Source: Ceratopteris richardii | Taxonomy: Eukaryota; Streptophyta; Polypodiopsida; Polypodiales; Pteridaceae | Direction: 5' to 3' | Assembly (NCBI GenBank): GCA_020310875.1 | Contig: CM035414.1 | Location: 192,154,435 to 192,218,434, forward strand | Length of the DNA: 64,000 nucleotides | Shown here: positions 40,905-53,640 of the stretch, piece after piece | Numbering within the stretch: position 1 is the stretch's first letter | How the letters are laid out: each line of letters begins with the position of its first letter | Notes under the pieces: model-generated | Database searches by the model: none | What the model saw: only the letters and a program-made list of their open reading frames with translations | Told to the model about the DNA's origin: nothing | Translations under genes and position numbers: made by a program

Positions 40905-41507
40905 AGCTGAAGGTCAAGGACAAAGCACAGGAGCACATCAAAGAGGTGGACACACAAGAAGAAGGAGCAAGTAGGGAGCTCCAAGAAGTGTATGTCGAAT
41001 TTTCAGAAGAAATCTCTATAAAAATAGTGATTTTCATCACTAAAAACCATTGTAAATACCATTTTCTATTTTTGTAACTCCATTTTGTTCAAGCCAAGGA
41101 GTCCTTGAGCTTGAGGAGTATTAGAACTATCATCCTACCAGTTTTCATAATTTTTAGACTCCGTTTGAGCCCTCAAATAAGCCCTGGGACCTAATTTTTA
41201 ACTAGGCCGGACACTAGGTCTAGACAGGGCCAAAACTAGTCAAAAAACGATAAAAAGAGCTAGAGAGCTCATTTTTTAGGTTAGCTTGTTAGAGAATAGA
41301 GCTTTTGTAAGAGAACTCTTTTGCAATCGAGGCTTTCCATTGTTCCTCTCTTTGATCTTACTTTGTGCACGTGTGTGTGTATGTGTGTGCATGTTTGTGT
41401 GCTTTCACTCACGCACTTGTACCTTCACTTGCTCGTGGTCTTCATACCGGTCCTCACGACTCCGAGGATTGACAAGTAAAGGAGGTGGTGCTTATGCTTG
41501 AGCTACA
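40899..41507 (+). repeat. 5' LTR of element C
   Basis: 609 bp, TGTTGAAG..GAGCTACA. Differs from the 3' LTR by a shorter GTGTGTGTAT run (about 20 bp) and scattered substitutions. The TATA position reads CGATAAAAAG (41249-41258), while the 3' LTR has CTATAAAAAG. Confidence 0.95.
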
Positions 41508-41515
41508 CCAAATTT

Positions 41516-41533
41516 TGGCGCCGTTGCTGGGGA
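41516..41533 (+). promoter_or_regulatory. Primer binding site of element C (tRNA-Asp type)
   Basis: TGGCGCCGTTGCTGGGGA, matching the complement of the tRNA-Asp 3' end at 17 of 18 positions. Eight bases after the LTR. Confidence 0.92.
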
Positions 41534-43153
41534 GAGAGCTTCGAGGACGAGCGTTGTGATGGTAAGGTCGTAGATTTGCGACGTTGGAAGGTAAAAAAAA
41601 CTATCATTTCTGTTATTTTTCTGATTTTTCTTCTCCATCTTCATCATCTCCATCTTCATCCATCTTCTTCTTCATAGAAATTTCTTGTTTTTTAGTCCAT
41701 TTTCACCATTTTCATACCATTTTTCATGCATTATTGTGTGAGAAAGAGTTAGGAGGTGCAAGGGAGAGCAAGCGCTGTGTTTTTCATGATTTTCTACACA
41801 TACGGAGCTTGCCATTGCTCGGTGCTCAAAAATTTGAATTTCCCGTCAAAAAACACGATTCTGTGATGAAAATCGCGATTCTGTGAAAAATTCAATTTTT
41901 TTTTGAAAATCATGATTCTCTGTTTCCTGCCCAAAAGCCTTTTGAAAAGAACACGATTTTGGGGTCATTCTCAGAATCGCGATTCTGTGGTTGTGCTCAA
42001 AATTGCGATTCTCTAGAACACGATTCTCTAAGACAAAATCGCGATTTTCAAAAACACGATTCTCTGTTGGCAATCGCGGTTTTCTAAAACACGATTTTCA
42101 TCCAAGGTACAAAATTACGATTCTCTAGAATACAATTCTCTAGAACACGATTCTCTGAGACAAAATCGCGATTTTCAAAAACACGATTCTCTGTTGGCAA
42201 TCGCGATTTTCTAAAACACGATTTTCATCCAAGGTACAAAATCGCGATTCTCTAGAACACGATTTTCTAGAACATGCTTCTCTAGGACACGATTTTCAAA
42301 AACAAGATTCTGTGAAAATACGATTCTGTGAAAACACGATTTTGTGAAAACACGATTTTGTAATAACACGATTCTCTACTGACAATCGCGATTTTCAAAA
42401 ATGCAATTCTCTGATTTAATAGCATCGTGATTCTCTTGGTTTCACAGGATCGCGATTCTCTGATTTAATAGCATCGCGATTCTCTAGGTTTCACAGGATC
42501 GCGATTCGCTAATTTCATAGCATCGCGATTCTCTTGGTTTCACAGGATCGCGATTCTCTGATCTCATAGCATCATGATTCTTTTGGTTTCACAGGATCGC
42601 GATTCTCTGATTTCATAGCATCGTGATTCTCTTGATTTCACAGGATCGTGATTCTCTTGATTTCATAGGATCGCGATTCTCTAGATTTCATAGCATCGTG
42701 ATTCTCTAATTGGTTTCACAAAATCGCAATTCTCTGGTTTCACAGGATCGCGATTCTCTGATTTCATAGCATCGCGATTCTCTTGAGATTCATAGCATCG
42801 CGATTCTCTTGAAGTTCACAAAATTACGATTCTCTTGAGATTCATAGCATCGCGATTCTCTTGATTTCACAAAATCGTGATTTTTTCCAAAAGGTCTTGT
42901 TTGCCTGTTTTGACCCCCAGGAGCCTAATTTGACATAACTTTTTCATCCAAAGTCCATTTTTTGAGCTCTATAGCTCGTTTGAAAGCTGGTTTCAAATCC
43001 TACATGGCCTCAACTATTTTTTATAAGAATAATGTGCTGATTTTCAGATAGGATATTTTGAAGTTGACCTTCAGGCGAGACCTGGAACCCAAGGGGACTC
43101 CAAAGAATTTTTAACCATACTAAGGGAAAATTTTGGACTCTTAACCAAAGCTT
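41534..43153 (+). other. 5' leader of element C (PBS to gag)
   Basis: 1.6 kb, non-coding. Bases after the repeat array (about 42900-43153) match part of the A' leader next to gag, including a GATATTTTGAAGTTGACC stretch, so this piece is conserved between subfamilies. Confidence 0.75.
41855..42890. repeat. Leader array of ATCGCGATTCTCT-type units (element C)
   Basis: First part: alternating AATCGCGATTTTC and ACACGATTCTCT with a duplicated block of about 120 bases (near 42010 and 42130). From about 42420: roughly 18 units of ATCG(C/T)GATTCTCTNGATTTCA(T/C)AG with a period near 24-25 bases. The palindrome ATCGCGAT is the constant core. Confidence 0.92.
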
Positions 43154-45783
43154 ATGAACCTGAGATCTGGTAGACACCTAGGTAAGGATAGAAAAAGCAT
43201 TAGATCTTCTCAATCTAGTTTCAACCATACAGCTAAGTCTTGGGCACAACAACTAAGTGGTTGTCCTTATGTACTAAACTCTGACACAAGTGACTCAGAA
43301 ATGTCTTTTAGCATGGGGAAACCTGCAGGTGGCTCAGGAACTGCCCATCTACAAACACCAGGTCCCTATAAGACACAATTGGAATATATTCGGACCAACC
43401 GATTAGGTGCTCGCATCTATGAGGATGGCCTTAGGCGATCTGTGGTCCAACTCAAAAATCCATATCAACCCTTTGGACTTGAACACCCGGTGGTCAAGTT
43501 CGAAGAGGGTTCATACATTGATAAGGAAGGAACCATGTATGTGGTCACCAACCTACCAGATAGGACTGATGAGTTTGGAAATGTCGTTCTTGAGAATGAG
43601 ATAAGAGACCTAGAACAAGGAAATGTAGGACAAGGACCCCAGACTCTAGAGGTAAGTCAGTTTTGACCAGAGTGATCACTCCAGACTGGATCCCTCAAGA
43701 AAACAAAAGCATAGAACTATTCTTGAATAGAGAAACAGAGGAAGCCTTTTGGAGATTCAAGCCAGATCAACCTAGCCAATTGGTCATAGTCATCATATAC
43801 GAGTTCAAGGATCCAGAGATACCAGGCAAAGTTGTCTACCTGGATAACACATCAGAGAAATTTTTCTTGGTAACAAAACATGATAGACATGCATATACTT
43901 GGAAGAGTGAATTTATTTTCCCTCTACCAAGATCCAATGTTTTCCATGGCCTCCAAGGAGTAGGATCATCCCAAGCTCATGAAGCCCAGAGAGAAAGAAC
44001 TAGAGAGAGACCTGAGGTAAGTTTTGCACACACTGTGGGCAGAGATAGAGCAAGATTTGAAAATGAAAGAATGGAAAGAGAGAGACATCAAGCACATAGG
44101 CAACAAAGAGATGAACCTGATTTTCCATTGCCTAGACCCCGAGAGCACGCAAGAACCCTTAGACCCACTCAAGTGATCAAGGCAATGAAGAATTATTTTG
44201 ATGGATCAGGAGATCCTTATGATCATGTGGCTGAGTTCAAACAAGTGTTAAGAGCTGAACAGGTTGAGGATTTGTTCACCCAGTACGAGGCATTTGGTTT
44301 GACTCTTAAGGGCACTGCCTTGGCTTGGTTTCAACCACTGAGTAGTCGAAACTATTGTGATATAGGTCAGCTGCTAGACGAATTCATTGTAGAATTTTCC
44401 AAGAGTGGTATCAGGCATAACACATCATCCTTGATCCACAGTTTCAAGCAGACACCCCAAGAAACAGTGCAACTAGCAAGAAGAAGGTTCAGACAATACT
44501 TGGAAAGATGCCTTGTTCTAGAGTTGCCCACACCTACCAAACAAGTGGCTTTGTTCTTAGATGGCTTACTGAGCACAAAGTTAAGATCATATGTGTACTT
44601 GAAAGAGCCTAGATCCATAGAAGAGTGTGTGCGGACGTGCATTGACATAGAAGACAACTTGGGTGAGGAGTTAGGACTATCCAAACTCTATAAGGACTCC
44701 GACAGTTCTACTAGTCACACTTCGAAAATCTCCACGGAAATAGATGAGATAGCTGAGCAAGTTGCCAAGAAGCTAGGAGTTCAAAATAGACAAATACCAA
44801 GAGTCACCTCATTGAACCGATGTTATACCTGCAGAGGGGACCACATGGCTAACGTATGCCCAATGCAAAACCAAAGCATTAGAGAAAGGAATGCTCCTTA
44901 TTGCACTATTGAGAGAAAATACACGAATCACACGGCTCAAGATTGTCCCTACAATAGGCAGGCTGTTAGACAGACTTATTAGCAACCTTACCAACAAGGT
45001 AGGTATCAAAACCAATACCAACAGCCATATTATCAACCACAATAGCAATATCTGGCACAATATAGGCCACAACCAGTCTTGGGAAACCAACCACCAGCTC
45101 CTGCCAATGTGATTCCAGTCAAGTATGCCATGGGAGAGGAAAATCCAAATAGAGCATTGGTCCCACTAACCCCATTGATACCAGATAGTGACTCTCATGC
45201 TCATAGTTCAGACTACTCCCATGAAGGTAGTCCACATGCTTATTACACTGAGTCGTCTGAGTATAGTGAGATTTACTCGTATCAATATGAGGCACCACCT
45301 ATGGAGCAAAATTGGGAGCCATAATATTCCAATGTCATGTACACAACTCCTAACCCTAGGCCCCAATTGAGACAAATGAGACCACAAGCCCCTAGAGGAT
45401 CTTGTTTCAGATGTCAAGGTGACCATTTTATTTGTGATTGTCCCCACCCACCATCTCCGAGTCAAGGTCAGGCTATCACAATACAAGCTTTTTGTCTTGA
45501 GTGTGGCAAAGACCATCTCCCCAGAGATTGTCCAAGAAACCCCTCTAGTGCACCCAAGATTACACCCATTAATGTGGTAGGCTTAGTGGCAGATTCAAGT
45601 TCAAGTAGTAGTAATGTGGCTCCTATACAAGCTGTCACTAGAGCACAAGCCTTAAAACAGGATAAACCAGGAGAACAATTACAGTCGAGTGATCAGGAGA
45701 GCCTAGTAAGAGGAAAACAAGAACATGGAAGGATACCAGAGAGAAGGCCAATCGCAAATGGAATAAAAAGTTATTGGAACTAG
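43154..45783 (+). pseudogene. Ty3/gypsy Gag (element C)
   Basis: Starts MNLRSGRHLGK. The Gag N-domain (YKTQLEYIRTNRLGA) is in the first frame to about 43650, where one base shift moves it to the frame of 43663-45783. The Gag domain (DPYDHVAEFKQ, SLIHSFKQTPQET) and CCHC knuckles follow (CYTCRGDHMANVC near 44822; CFRCQGDHFICDC and CLECGKDHLPRDC near 45405 and 45495). In-frame stops at 44980 (TAG), 45046 (TAG) and 45322 (TAA) break it. A further frame change near 45775 leads into pol. Confidence 0.88.
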
Positions 45784-48700
45784 AAGAAAGCTTGAAAGAC
45801 GCAAAAACAAAAATAGAAGACATTGCATCTCAAAACCCCATGCATGCCAAAACTCCATCCACTCCACCTCATCCCACCCCACCACCCATTGTAAATAGGC
45901 CGCAACCAAGGTTTGTTCTAGCATATCCAACCCTAGAAGGCTTGGATATGATGTTCAAGGCCTACCAGGCTCGACTTCAAGAAGGGCCAACAACTGCAAA
46001 CCTAGACAAGAGTTATCCTAGAGCGGATTTAGAGATTGAACGGATGAAAATGTGCATGAAAATGGTAGAACAAGCTCAAGCTATACTTGAGACTAGTCAA
46101 AAGTTCAATCAGACAAACTCTGTCAAATCGGATTTGCATTTCCAGGGCTTACTAGAAAGATTAGAGCAATTGGTAAACAAACCACAAGTTTCTTTACCTC
46201 CACAGGCTCAACCAATTATTGAAAGAGGAAGCTCACCACCAATGGGAGCTTATGTTCCTAATTCCACGGATGTTGGAATGCCTCCTTCAATTCAGGAGCA
46301 CTCTCAAGAGTTCTTGCGGGAAATACAAGAGGAGAAATGGGCCAAGGAGAAGGGTAATTTCCCTCCTATTCATGAGATTGATGACCTTCATGATCAATTT
46401 CCCCAAGACATTCCATCTATTTACGGAGATGAAGCAGAACAACAAGAAGACAAAAGATTAGATTTTGAATCTAATACCTTAGAAGAACTGCCTCAATTTC
46501 CAGGCCCTTGGGAATCTGAATCTCTTCAGATCAGAGCTCCCACAATACTGGTCAGACATGAAGACTCAGTGGTCCCAAGGAACACTGATGTCGTGAAGAA
46601 CACTAAGGTTCAGCATCATCTCACTGTAGAAGAGCTGCTCAAAGCAAAACCCGAGTTGTGGAATCATGTGAAGGATTAGGTCCCAGAACTTGATTCCAAT
46701 ATGCCAAAAACAGGCTCTAAGCAAAAAGTTCCTGAGATACCTCTCAATAAAATAGGAGACATGTGTGAGGGTGAAGAAGGTAATACTTATCTTCCAATCA
46801 CCTACCAAGGTTACACAACCAAAGCAATCATAGATTCAGGTGCTGGTGTTGCTATTGCGACCACCTCCTTGTGCAAGCAATGGGGCAAGCCCACATTAAG
46901 ACCAACTAGAATGAAGCTTCAAATGGCTGATGGTCATTTTGAAAGACCTCTAGGATTGCTAGAAGGGATAACTCTAACCACTTGTGGAGGAGTTTGAACA
47001 TACATTTGCTATATGTGACTTTGAGAAAAATAATGTCTATGAGATGATCCTAGGAAGACCCTTCCTATGACAATTGCAAATAGTATAGGATTGGGGAACC
47101 AACTCCTTGTACTTAAAACACTTAGGGGTCACCACCAAGGTCAATTTGAAGGATTACACCTTCAGAGATGTACCACCCCTACAGTGGAATTCTATCCACA
47201 AAGCGAAAGAAGATTATATCTCTGTACATTCTGAAAGTTCACCTGATCCATCATGGCTGCATGAAGATACTCATTTGTGGATGTGCAAGGTCGCAGAGGA
47301 AGAGGAAAAACGTTTAAAGGCAAGAGAAGAAGGAACTTCGCCAGGAGATAGACCAATTAAAGACCCAGTCTATACACCGATGATCTTTCCAGATAAGGAA
47401 TTTGAGCCTCATGGCTGGCCAGACATCTTAGCCACCATGGACATTGCTGTCAATGAAGAACAATGGAAACCTCATTGTGATGAGGAGGGTTATGATATCT
47501 CAGTGTTCATGTGTCAGCCCTTGCTAGAAGAATGTGACCCTAGTGATGTCATAGAAGAAGAAGAGAATGACGATGATCTAGAGTCCATTGAATGGATAGT
47601 TGCTTTAACTCAGAGAAGCACTATTTAGAAGATGTAGGCGTGTTTAACTAGAAAGAAGAAGAATCTCTCACAAGCATTAAAACGGTAAATTCAAAGGATG
47701 GAAGTGAGAGCAGTCAAAAGAAAAAGAAAAGAAAAGCAGTGAAACACGAAGAGGAGGAATCATTGTTTGAAGTACCAAAAAACTTCAAGAAATATGAAGT
47801 TGACGATCGCAAAATTTTGGTACGAATGCCTAAGAGAGAGGCCATCATAGGAGAATCATATGATAATAAAGAAAAGACCAAGAAAATTGTAGTGACCATT
47901 GAAGAGAACGAAGAGAGATGCACATATATAGGAGATGACCTAAGTGCAAGAGAAGAAATGGAGCTCGTAGCTCTATTAGGGGAATATAGGGATGTGTTTT
48001 CGTGGCACTATAGAGACTTGAAAGGGGTAGATCCAAGAATTTTCTCTCATACTATCCCCATGACTGCTGATGCCAAGCCCACCAAACAGAAGCCCTACAC
48101 ATATAATGATACTTATGCAGCCAAATAAAAGAAGAAAATGATAGGCTGATTGAAGCTCGATTCATCTATGAGATTGAGCATACTGAATGGGTTCCCCCAT
48201 TGTAGTGGTGCCCAAGAAGAACGGGAAGTTGCGAGTGTGTATTAACCTTAAAAAAGTTAATGCCGCCACGATCAGAGATAGTTATCCACTTTCAATCAAG
48301 GAACACCTATTGGAGAGTGTTGCAAGAAAGGAAGTATATAGCTTCCTTGATGGATTTTCAGGTTACAATCAAGTAGCCATTGCCCCAGAAGATCAACACA
48401 AAACAGCTTTTGCCACAGAGTGGGGGATCTTTGCATTTTGTGTGATGCCATTTGGGCTCACCAATGCACCTGCAACATTCCAAAGGCTCATGTGTCATGT
48501 CTTCAAAGAGTTCTTGCGAAAGAGCTTAGAAGTATATGTGGACGATTTATGTGCCCATTCCGAAGAAAGAAGATACCACATCCCTGAGCTCAGACAAATC
48601 TTCAACAAGTGTAGAGAATATTGAGTGTGTCTGAACCCAGAAAAGTGTGTGTTCATGGTGCGTCAAGGTAAAATCTTAGGTCATATTGTTTCTAAGAATG

Positions 48701-51060
48701 GAATCTCAACAGATGAAGATAAGGTACGAGCCATAGCGGAGCTGCCAAGGCCAAGGAATGTTAAAGAGGTACAAGCCTTTATGGGACATTGTGGATATTA
48801 CCGTAGGTTTATCCACATGTATGCGATCATAGCTAGACCCCTTTATGCCTTGTTGTCTAATTTTGAGTGGAACGACAAATGCGAGAATTCTTTCAATGAA
48901 CTGAAGAAACGTTTGTGCACAGCACCAATACTGACCACTCCTGATTGGAATAAACCATTCCATGTCCATGTGGATGCATCCAATCACACCATAGGATGTG
49001 TGCTAGCACAACCCACAGGTGAAGGAAACTTAGATTTACCCATAGCATATGCTAGTAGACAGCTCACCGCAGCTAAACGAAACTATACCACAACTGAGAG
49101 AGAGGGCTTAGGCATGGTATATGCTGTGAAGAAGTTTAGACACTATTTATTGGCCAACAAGTTCAAGTTTTTCACTGATCATCAAGCTTTGTTATATTTG
49201 GTCAATAAACCTTGCAATACTTGACGCTTAGTAAGATGGTTCCTCTTACTAATGGAATATGACTTTGAAGTTGTTGTCAGGAAAGATAGAACCCACCTTC
49301 GGGCAGATCACCTTTCTCGCATCACTTCAGGAGAGTCACCGCAAGGAGTGTCTGATGAATTACCCGATGCTTATTTGTTCAATTTAGAAGTTGTTCCTAA
49401 ATGGGCAAATAAGTTGGTACCGGTCCTAACCTTCGGCCCTGCAAATAAGAATGTGAAAACATCACAAGAAGAAATTGTAAAATCACAAAAATATCACATA
49501 TTGGTAGGAAGCATGTACAAACAAGATACGGAGGGTGTACTCGCTTGTTGTGTCGAGGATGACGAACATACTAGCTGGTTGCAACAAGCCCATGAAGGAT
49601 TTCTAGGAAATCACTATTCTAAACAACGAACATTGCATAATCTAAAACATTTAGGAGTTTATTGGCCTAGCATGGACAAAGAAATTCATGAGTGGATTAA
49701 GAATTGTCCTATGTGCTAGGGAAAACCCCCAGTGGAGCATGCAACCCTTTATCAAGTGTCATTAATTCCTGATTGGAGTGCTCCATTGGTAGAGTTTATG
49801 AGATCGAGAAGATTACCCAAAGAGGCTAGTCTAGCAAGAAGACGAAGCATGGAGCAAGAGGCTCAAGGCTATGCCTTAGTAGGAGACAACTTATACTGAA
49901 GATGCAAAGATGGTTACTTAAGACTGTGCGTTCATGAATCAGACTATTTGAAAGTCTTAGAAACTGCACACAGCGGTGTCGCAGGTGGACACTTCGGTCC
50001 TGATCGAGTAATCAAGACCATTCTATTCTCAGGACTTTGGTGGCCCACTCTTCATATGGATGCTCATACCTATGTGAAGAAATGTGACACATGCCAACGT
50101 GCACAATATCCCGTTAGAAAAGATGAGATGCCTTTGAGGCCAATGATGGGAGGGCGTGCATTTTCGAAGTGGGGCATAGACTTCATAGGTCCTATTAACC
50201 CTCCAGCTAGAAACTCCCATGCAGATTATATTATTGTAGCCACAAATTACCTTACAAAGTGGGTAGAAGTGAAAGCCACAACAAAGAATGATGCTCAGAC
50301 TACGGCTAAGTTCTTATTCGAGAATGTGTTCACGAGATATGGGCTACCAATAGAGTTAGTGAGCGATAGAGGCACACACTTCTTGAATGAGGTCATTGAA
50401 AATCTTCTCCAGGAATTCTTGGTGATACATAAGAAGTCTGTCCCTTATCACCCACAAGCTAACGGACAAGCCGAGAGCACCAATAAGATCCTCTATAACG
50501 TATTGACAAAACTGGTAAATAATAAACGCTCTGATTGGGAGAAACAACTTCATCATGTTGTTTGGGCTTACCGAGTTGCCTACAAAACGATACTCAATGC
50601 CACCCCATTTCAGATGGTCTTTGGACAAAATGTTGTTCTACCATTGGACTTCCTCATCCCAGCCTTAAAAGTAGCACAAGAGCATGAGTGGAATGGACAT
50701 GAATTGTCCTCTAGGATCTTTGATCTAGAACGCTTAGGTGAGACAAGGCTATGCGCGGCGGCAGGCATCTATGCTGCAAAGAAAAGACAAAAGGCATACT
50801 TTGATGCACACATCAAGGATAAGGGACTGAAAGAGGGCAATCTAGTGTTGGTTTACACACTAAAACAACATGCCTGTAAGTTGGAAAAAAGAGGATACGG
50901 ACCCATGATCATTAATAGAATTTCCACTAGCGGTGTAGTTGAGTTGGCCACTTTAGAAGGAGATATCTTGCCAAACTATATTAGTTATACCAAGAGCCTC
51001 TTACAGAAGATATACTTACGAGACTCAACACTGATAAGAAGCGAAAAGAAGAGGAGTTAA
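45774..51060 (+). pseudogene. Ty3/gypsy Pol: protease 1, RT, RNase H, two zinc modules, integrase (element C)
   Basis: Begins LELEESL like the left-edge copy. Protease 1 has an intact IIDSGAG near 46828. RT (from about 48187) has YVDD near 48535. RNase H has HVDAS (about 48969), TTTERE and FFTDHQALLYL, complete to 49224. A first HHCC module (HEGFLGNHY near 49592, ending CPMC at 49718) is followed by a second (HSGVAGGHF near 49969, CDTCQR near 50085). The integrase core follows (WGIDFIGP near 50173, VSDRGTHF near 50361, QANGQAESTNK near 50456). Breaks: stops near 46677, 47626, 48126, 48622, 49222, 49717, 49898, and frameshifts near 46985, 48120 and 50985. This copy keeps the RNase H region missing from element A. 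Confidence 0.92.
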
Positions 51061-51062
51061 GG

Positions 51063-52414
51063 GTGAGGGAAGAAGCACAGGCAGAGGCTAGAGAGCGTAT
51101 TAGGCGAAATAAGTTAAGGCGACTAGGCCTAGATGTCAACTCAAAAGCCCCAAAATATCACATGGATATGTGCCAAAAATCGGGCATAACTACTTCTCAA
51201 GTCATTGACCGACATCCCTTTGTGACCATAGAGATACGACAAGGAAAGGGTGCAAGGACTGTGAAAGCATTGATTGACTCAGGTGCTGCAAGTAGTGCAG
51301 TTAGACTATCCTACTGCCAAAACTTGTAGTTGAACATCAATCCCATAGAAGCTTATCTCATAGGATTGGGAGGTGTGGAAACTCCTTGTTTGGGCGAGGT
51401 GGAACTTCCCATCTACCTTCAAGATGTTCCAATGAAAGTCAAAGTGCTAGTGTGTCAAGATGAGAACCTTACAGAACCACTTGTCTTAGGACAAGATTGG
51501 ATTTATGACAATGCAATCAACTTGAACCTAAGAAGTCAACTTCTTCAAGTTTGGGTCCAGGGACAATGCTTTACATTAGAACTAGAAAATGGCATGCTCA
51601 CAAATCTAGATGTCACATCTTGTAGTTCTCCTAGGACTAATCTTATCAAAAGAGATGTTGTATGCGTCAGCAGCTCTATGTTGCAGGAGAACTCAATCAT
51701 GGAAGAACAGGCTCAAAGACAAGCGGACTCCTCCTCTGGTGCAAGGACTAATGCGCCACTACAACTCAACCAACAAGGCAAGCACAACAGAACAGGACAA
51801 CTGCTATATCAAATAGACAATGGGATTTCCAAAGGAAAGTAGTGACGGGCATGAAGCAGATCTGGGTACGTAAAGGAGAGCAACCACCGGCCTTAACCCC
51901 ACAATTCCCCTCCAGGGACCCCCACCAGGCCAGAAGACGACTAAAGAAGCTAGGACAAACTCAACCACAAGATGTCCGACAAGTTTGGGTGCCTAAGAAA
52001 TTAGTTGCAGCTCAACAAGGACAATTGCAAATATGGGTACCCAAGAAGCTCTTACATACACAACAATCTATGCTCTCCCAAATGAGAAAAGTCGCAACAA
52101 AGAAGCCAAGGCGGAGCAAGGGTCAGAACCAAACACCAAGACTAAAACTAGATCAACTCACCTCTTCAACGAGGGTTAGAAGACCACCCACAAGGGTATG
52201 GATATGGAAGCCAAAAGCACTAGTAGCCCCCACAAAACCAAGGAACCAACCACGTGGGATACAAAATTTAAGAAACCATCCAAAGATGAAGATGCCTGAA
52301 GTGATCTCTACAGTGCCAAATGTTGTTCTAAGATGGACCCCAATAAGGAGGATTACATCATTTCAAGATCCAATGGATACCTCCACCAAAGCCGGCGTCA
52401 ACATCTACAAGTAA
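51063..52414 (+). pseudogene. Second aspartic protease and WVPKK tract (element C)
   Basis: Continues the polyprotein after a frame change: a basic linker (REEAQAEARERIRR), then a retropepsin-like domain with RPFVTIEI, LIDSGAASSAV (near 51278), a TAG at 51328, GLGGVETPCLGEVELP and LVLGQDWIYD (near 51483). After the TAG at 51840 come spaced motifs: QIWVRKGEQ, QVWVPKKLV, QIWVPKKLL, VWIWKPKAL. The order integrase - protease 2 - W motifs is the same as in elements A and B. Confidence 0.88.
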
Positions 52415-53627
52415 CATCGAAAGCCTCAACGAGCGACAACCATGTGCTTCTTGCACAACCCTGTCTTTTGCACCATTCAGGTTATGCATTTCCAAAGTAT
52501 GCATTAATATAGGGCCACATTACACGGCCGTGCATAGACACATTTGAAAGTCCCACGCACAAGAGCACATTGGCATATGTCAACTATTTTTTCTGATACT
52601 AACATCTGTCTTCTTGTTTGGTGACATTGTTCATCAAAAAAAAAGGGGAAAAAACAAAAAAAAAGGGAGAGGAAGCACTTGTTCCCAGGTTTGGTTCATG
52701 AAACATGAATGAGTCATGCTTAGTTGAAGGTGGAACATCAGTTTGGATAGAAGTGTGTCTCGGCTAGCAGATGATATAATTGCTGCCTTATCTGGTAGAT
52801 GTCAGGAACTTGGCATGAACATGGCATCCACAACTATGGTTTCCTCTTACCATGGTAGGAGTGAAGCGCTAGAAGGTCCCCAACTTGAGTGATGCCTAAC
52901 TACTACATGTACGAGAGCATCCAGGGAGATATCTGCAAGGGGTAGTTCTGGTACCCTGCAAATCTTTGTATGTATACTAGATGAGAAGACTCCTGCTTAT
53001 GAGGAGACAGGATCAGCCATTCAAAAGATCTCATCAGTGGACCATCAACGCGGACATTCATCAACAATGTTCCATCCGAAAGGCCAAGTGTACAACACGA
53101 AGAGATGAACATCGATCGACCTTCTCCATGGTACGTATCTTTACTTTGGAAACATCATAATCATGATAGCTTAGGAAACCTCTTCGTCGACATACCCTTG
53201 AGCACTTAGCTCAAGAACCCCAATTTTTGCACCATACTTCTTCCGATGCATTTTCCAAGTAAGCATGCATAGGGCTACATTACCAAGCCATGCACAAGGC
53301 ACATATTTTCCTCAACCCATGCACGAACACACTTACCCATCATCCACTATGGGTTATGAGTACTTAGCATGACTACTATGAACATCAACTTTGGAAGCTC
53401 TAGAGGACATCAACACAGACTCACAACGACACAGTCATGCTGGAATCCAACGAAGAAGTACATACCAAGGCACTACAACTTGCAAAGGCTCGCACTGACA
53501 GATGAAGAACCGGACAACCAACCCTGCCACAGCTGGGAGCCAGACGACTTTTGTGAAGGGACACTCCCTCTCAAAGCACTACTTGGAACAACCACTACAA
53601 CAAGGGTCTGTCAAGGACGACAGACTC
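52415..53627 (+). other. Post-pol region of element C, no convincing gene
   Basis: About 1.2 kb. An A/G-rich tract at 52637-52676 (runs of A with GGGG and GGGAGAGGAAG) is a possible internal plus-strand primer. Short open frames near 53369-53716 show no recognisable domain and no similarity to ORF3 of elements A and B. ORF3 seems absent, lost or never present here. Confidence 0.65.
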
Positions 53628-53640
53628 GAGGGGGGGGGAG
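53628..53640 (+). promoter_or_regulatory. 3' polypurine tract of element C
   Basis: A run of G's ending GGGAG directly before the 3' LTR start at 53641. Confidence 0.9.
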
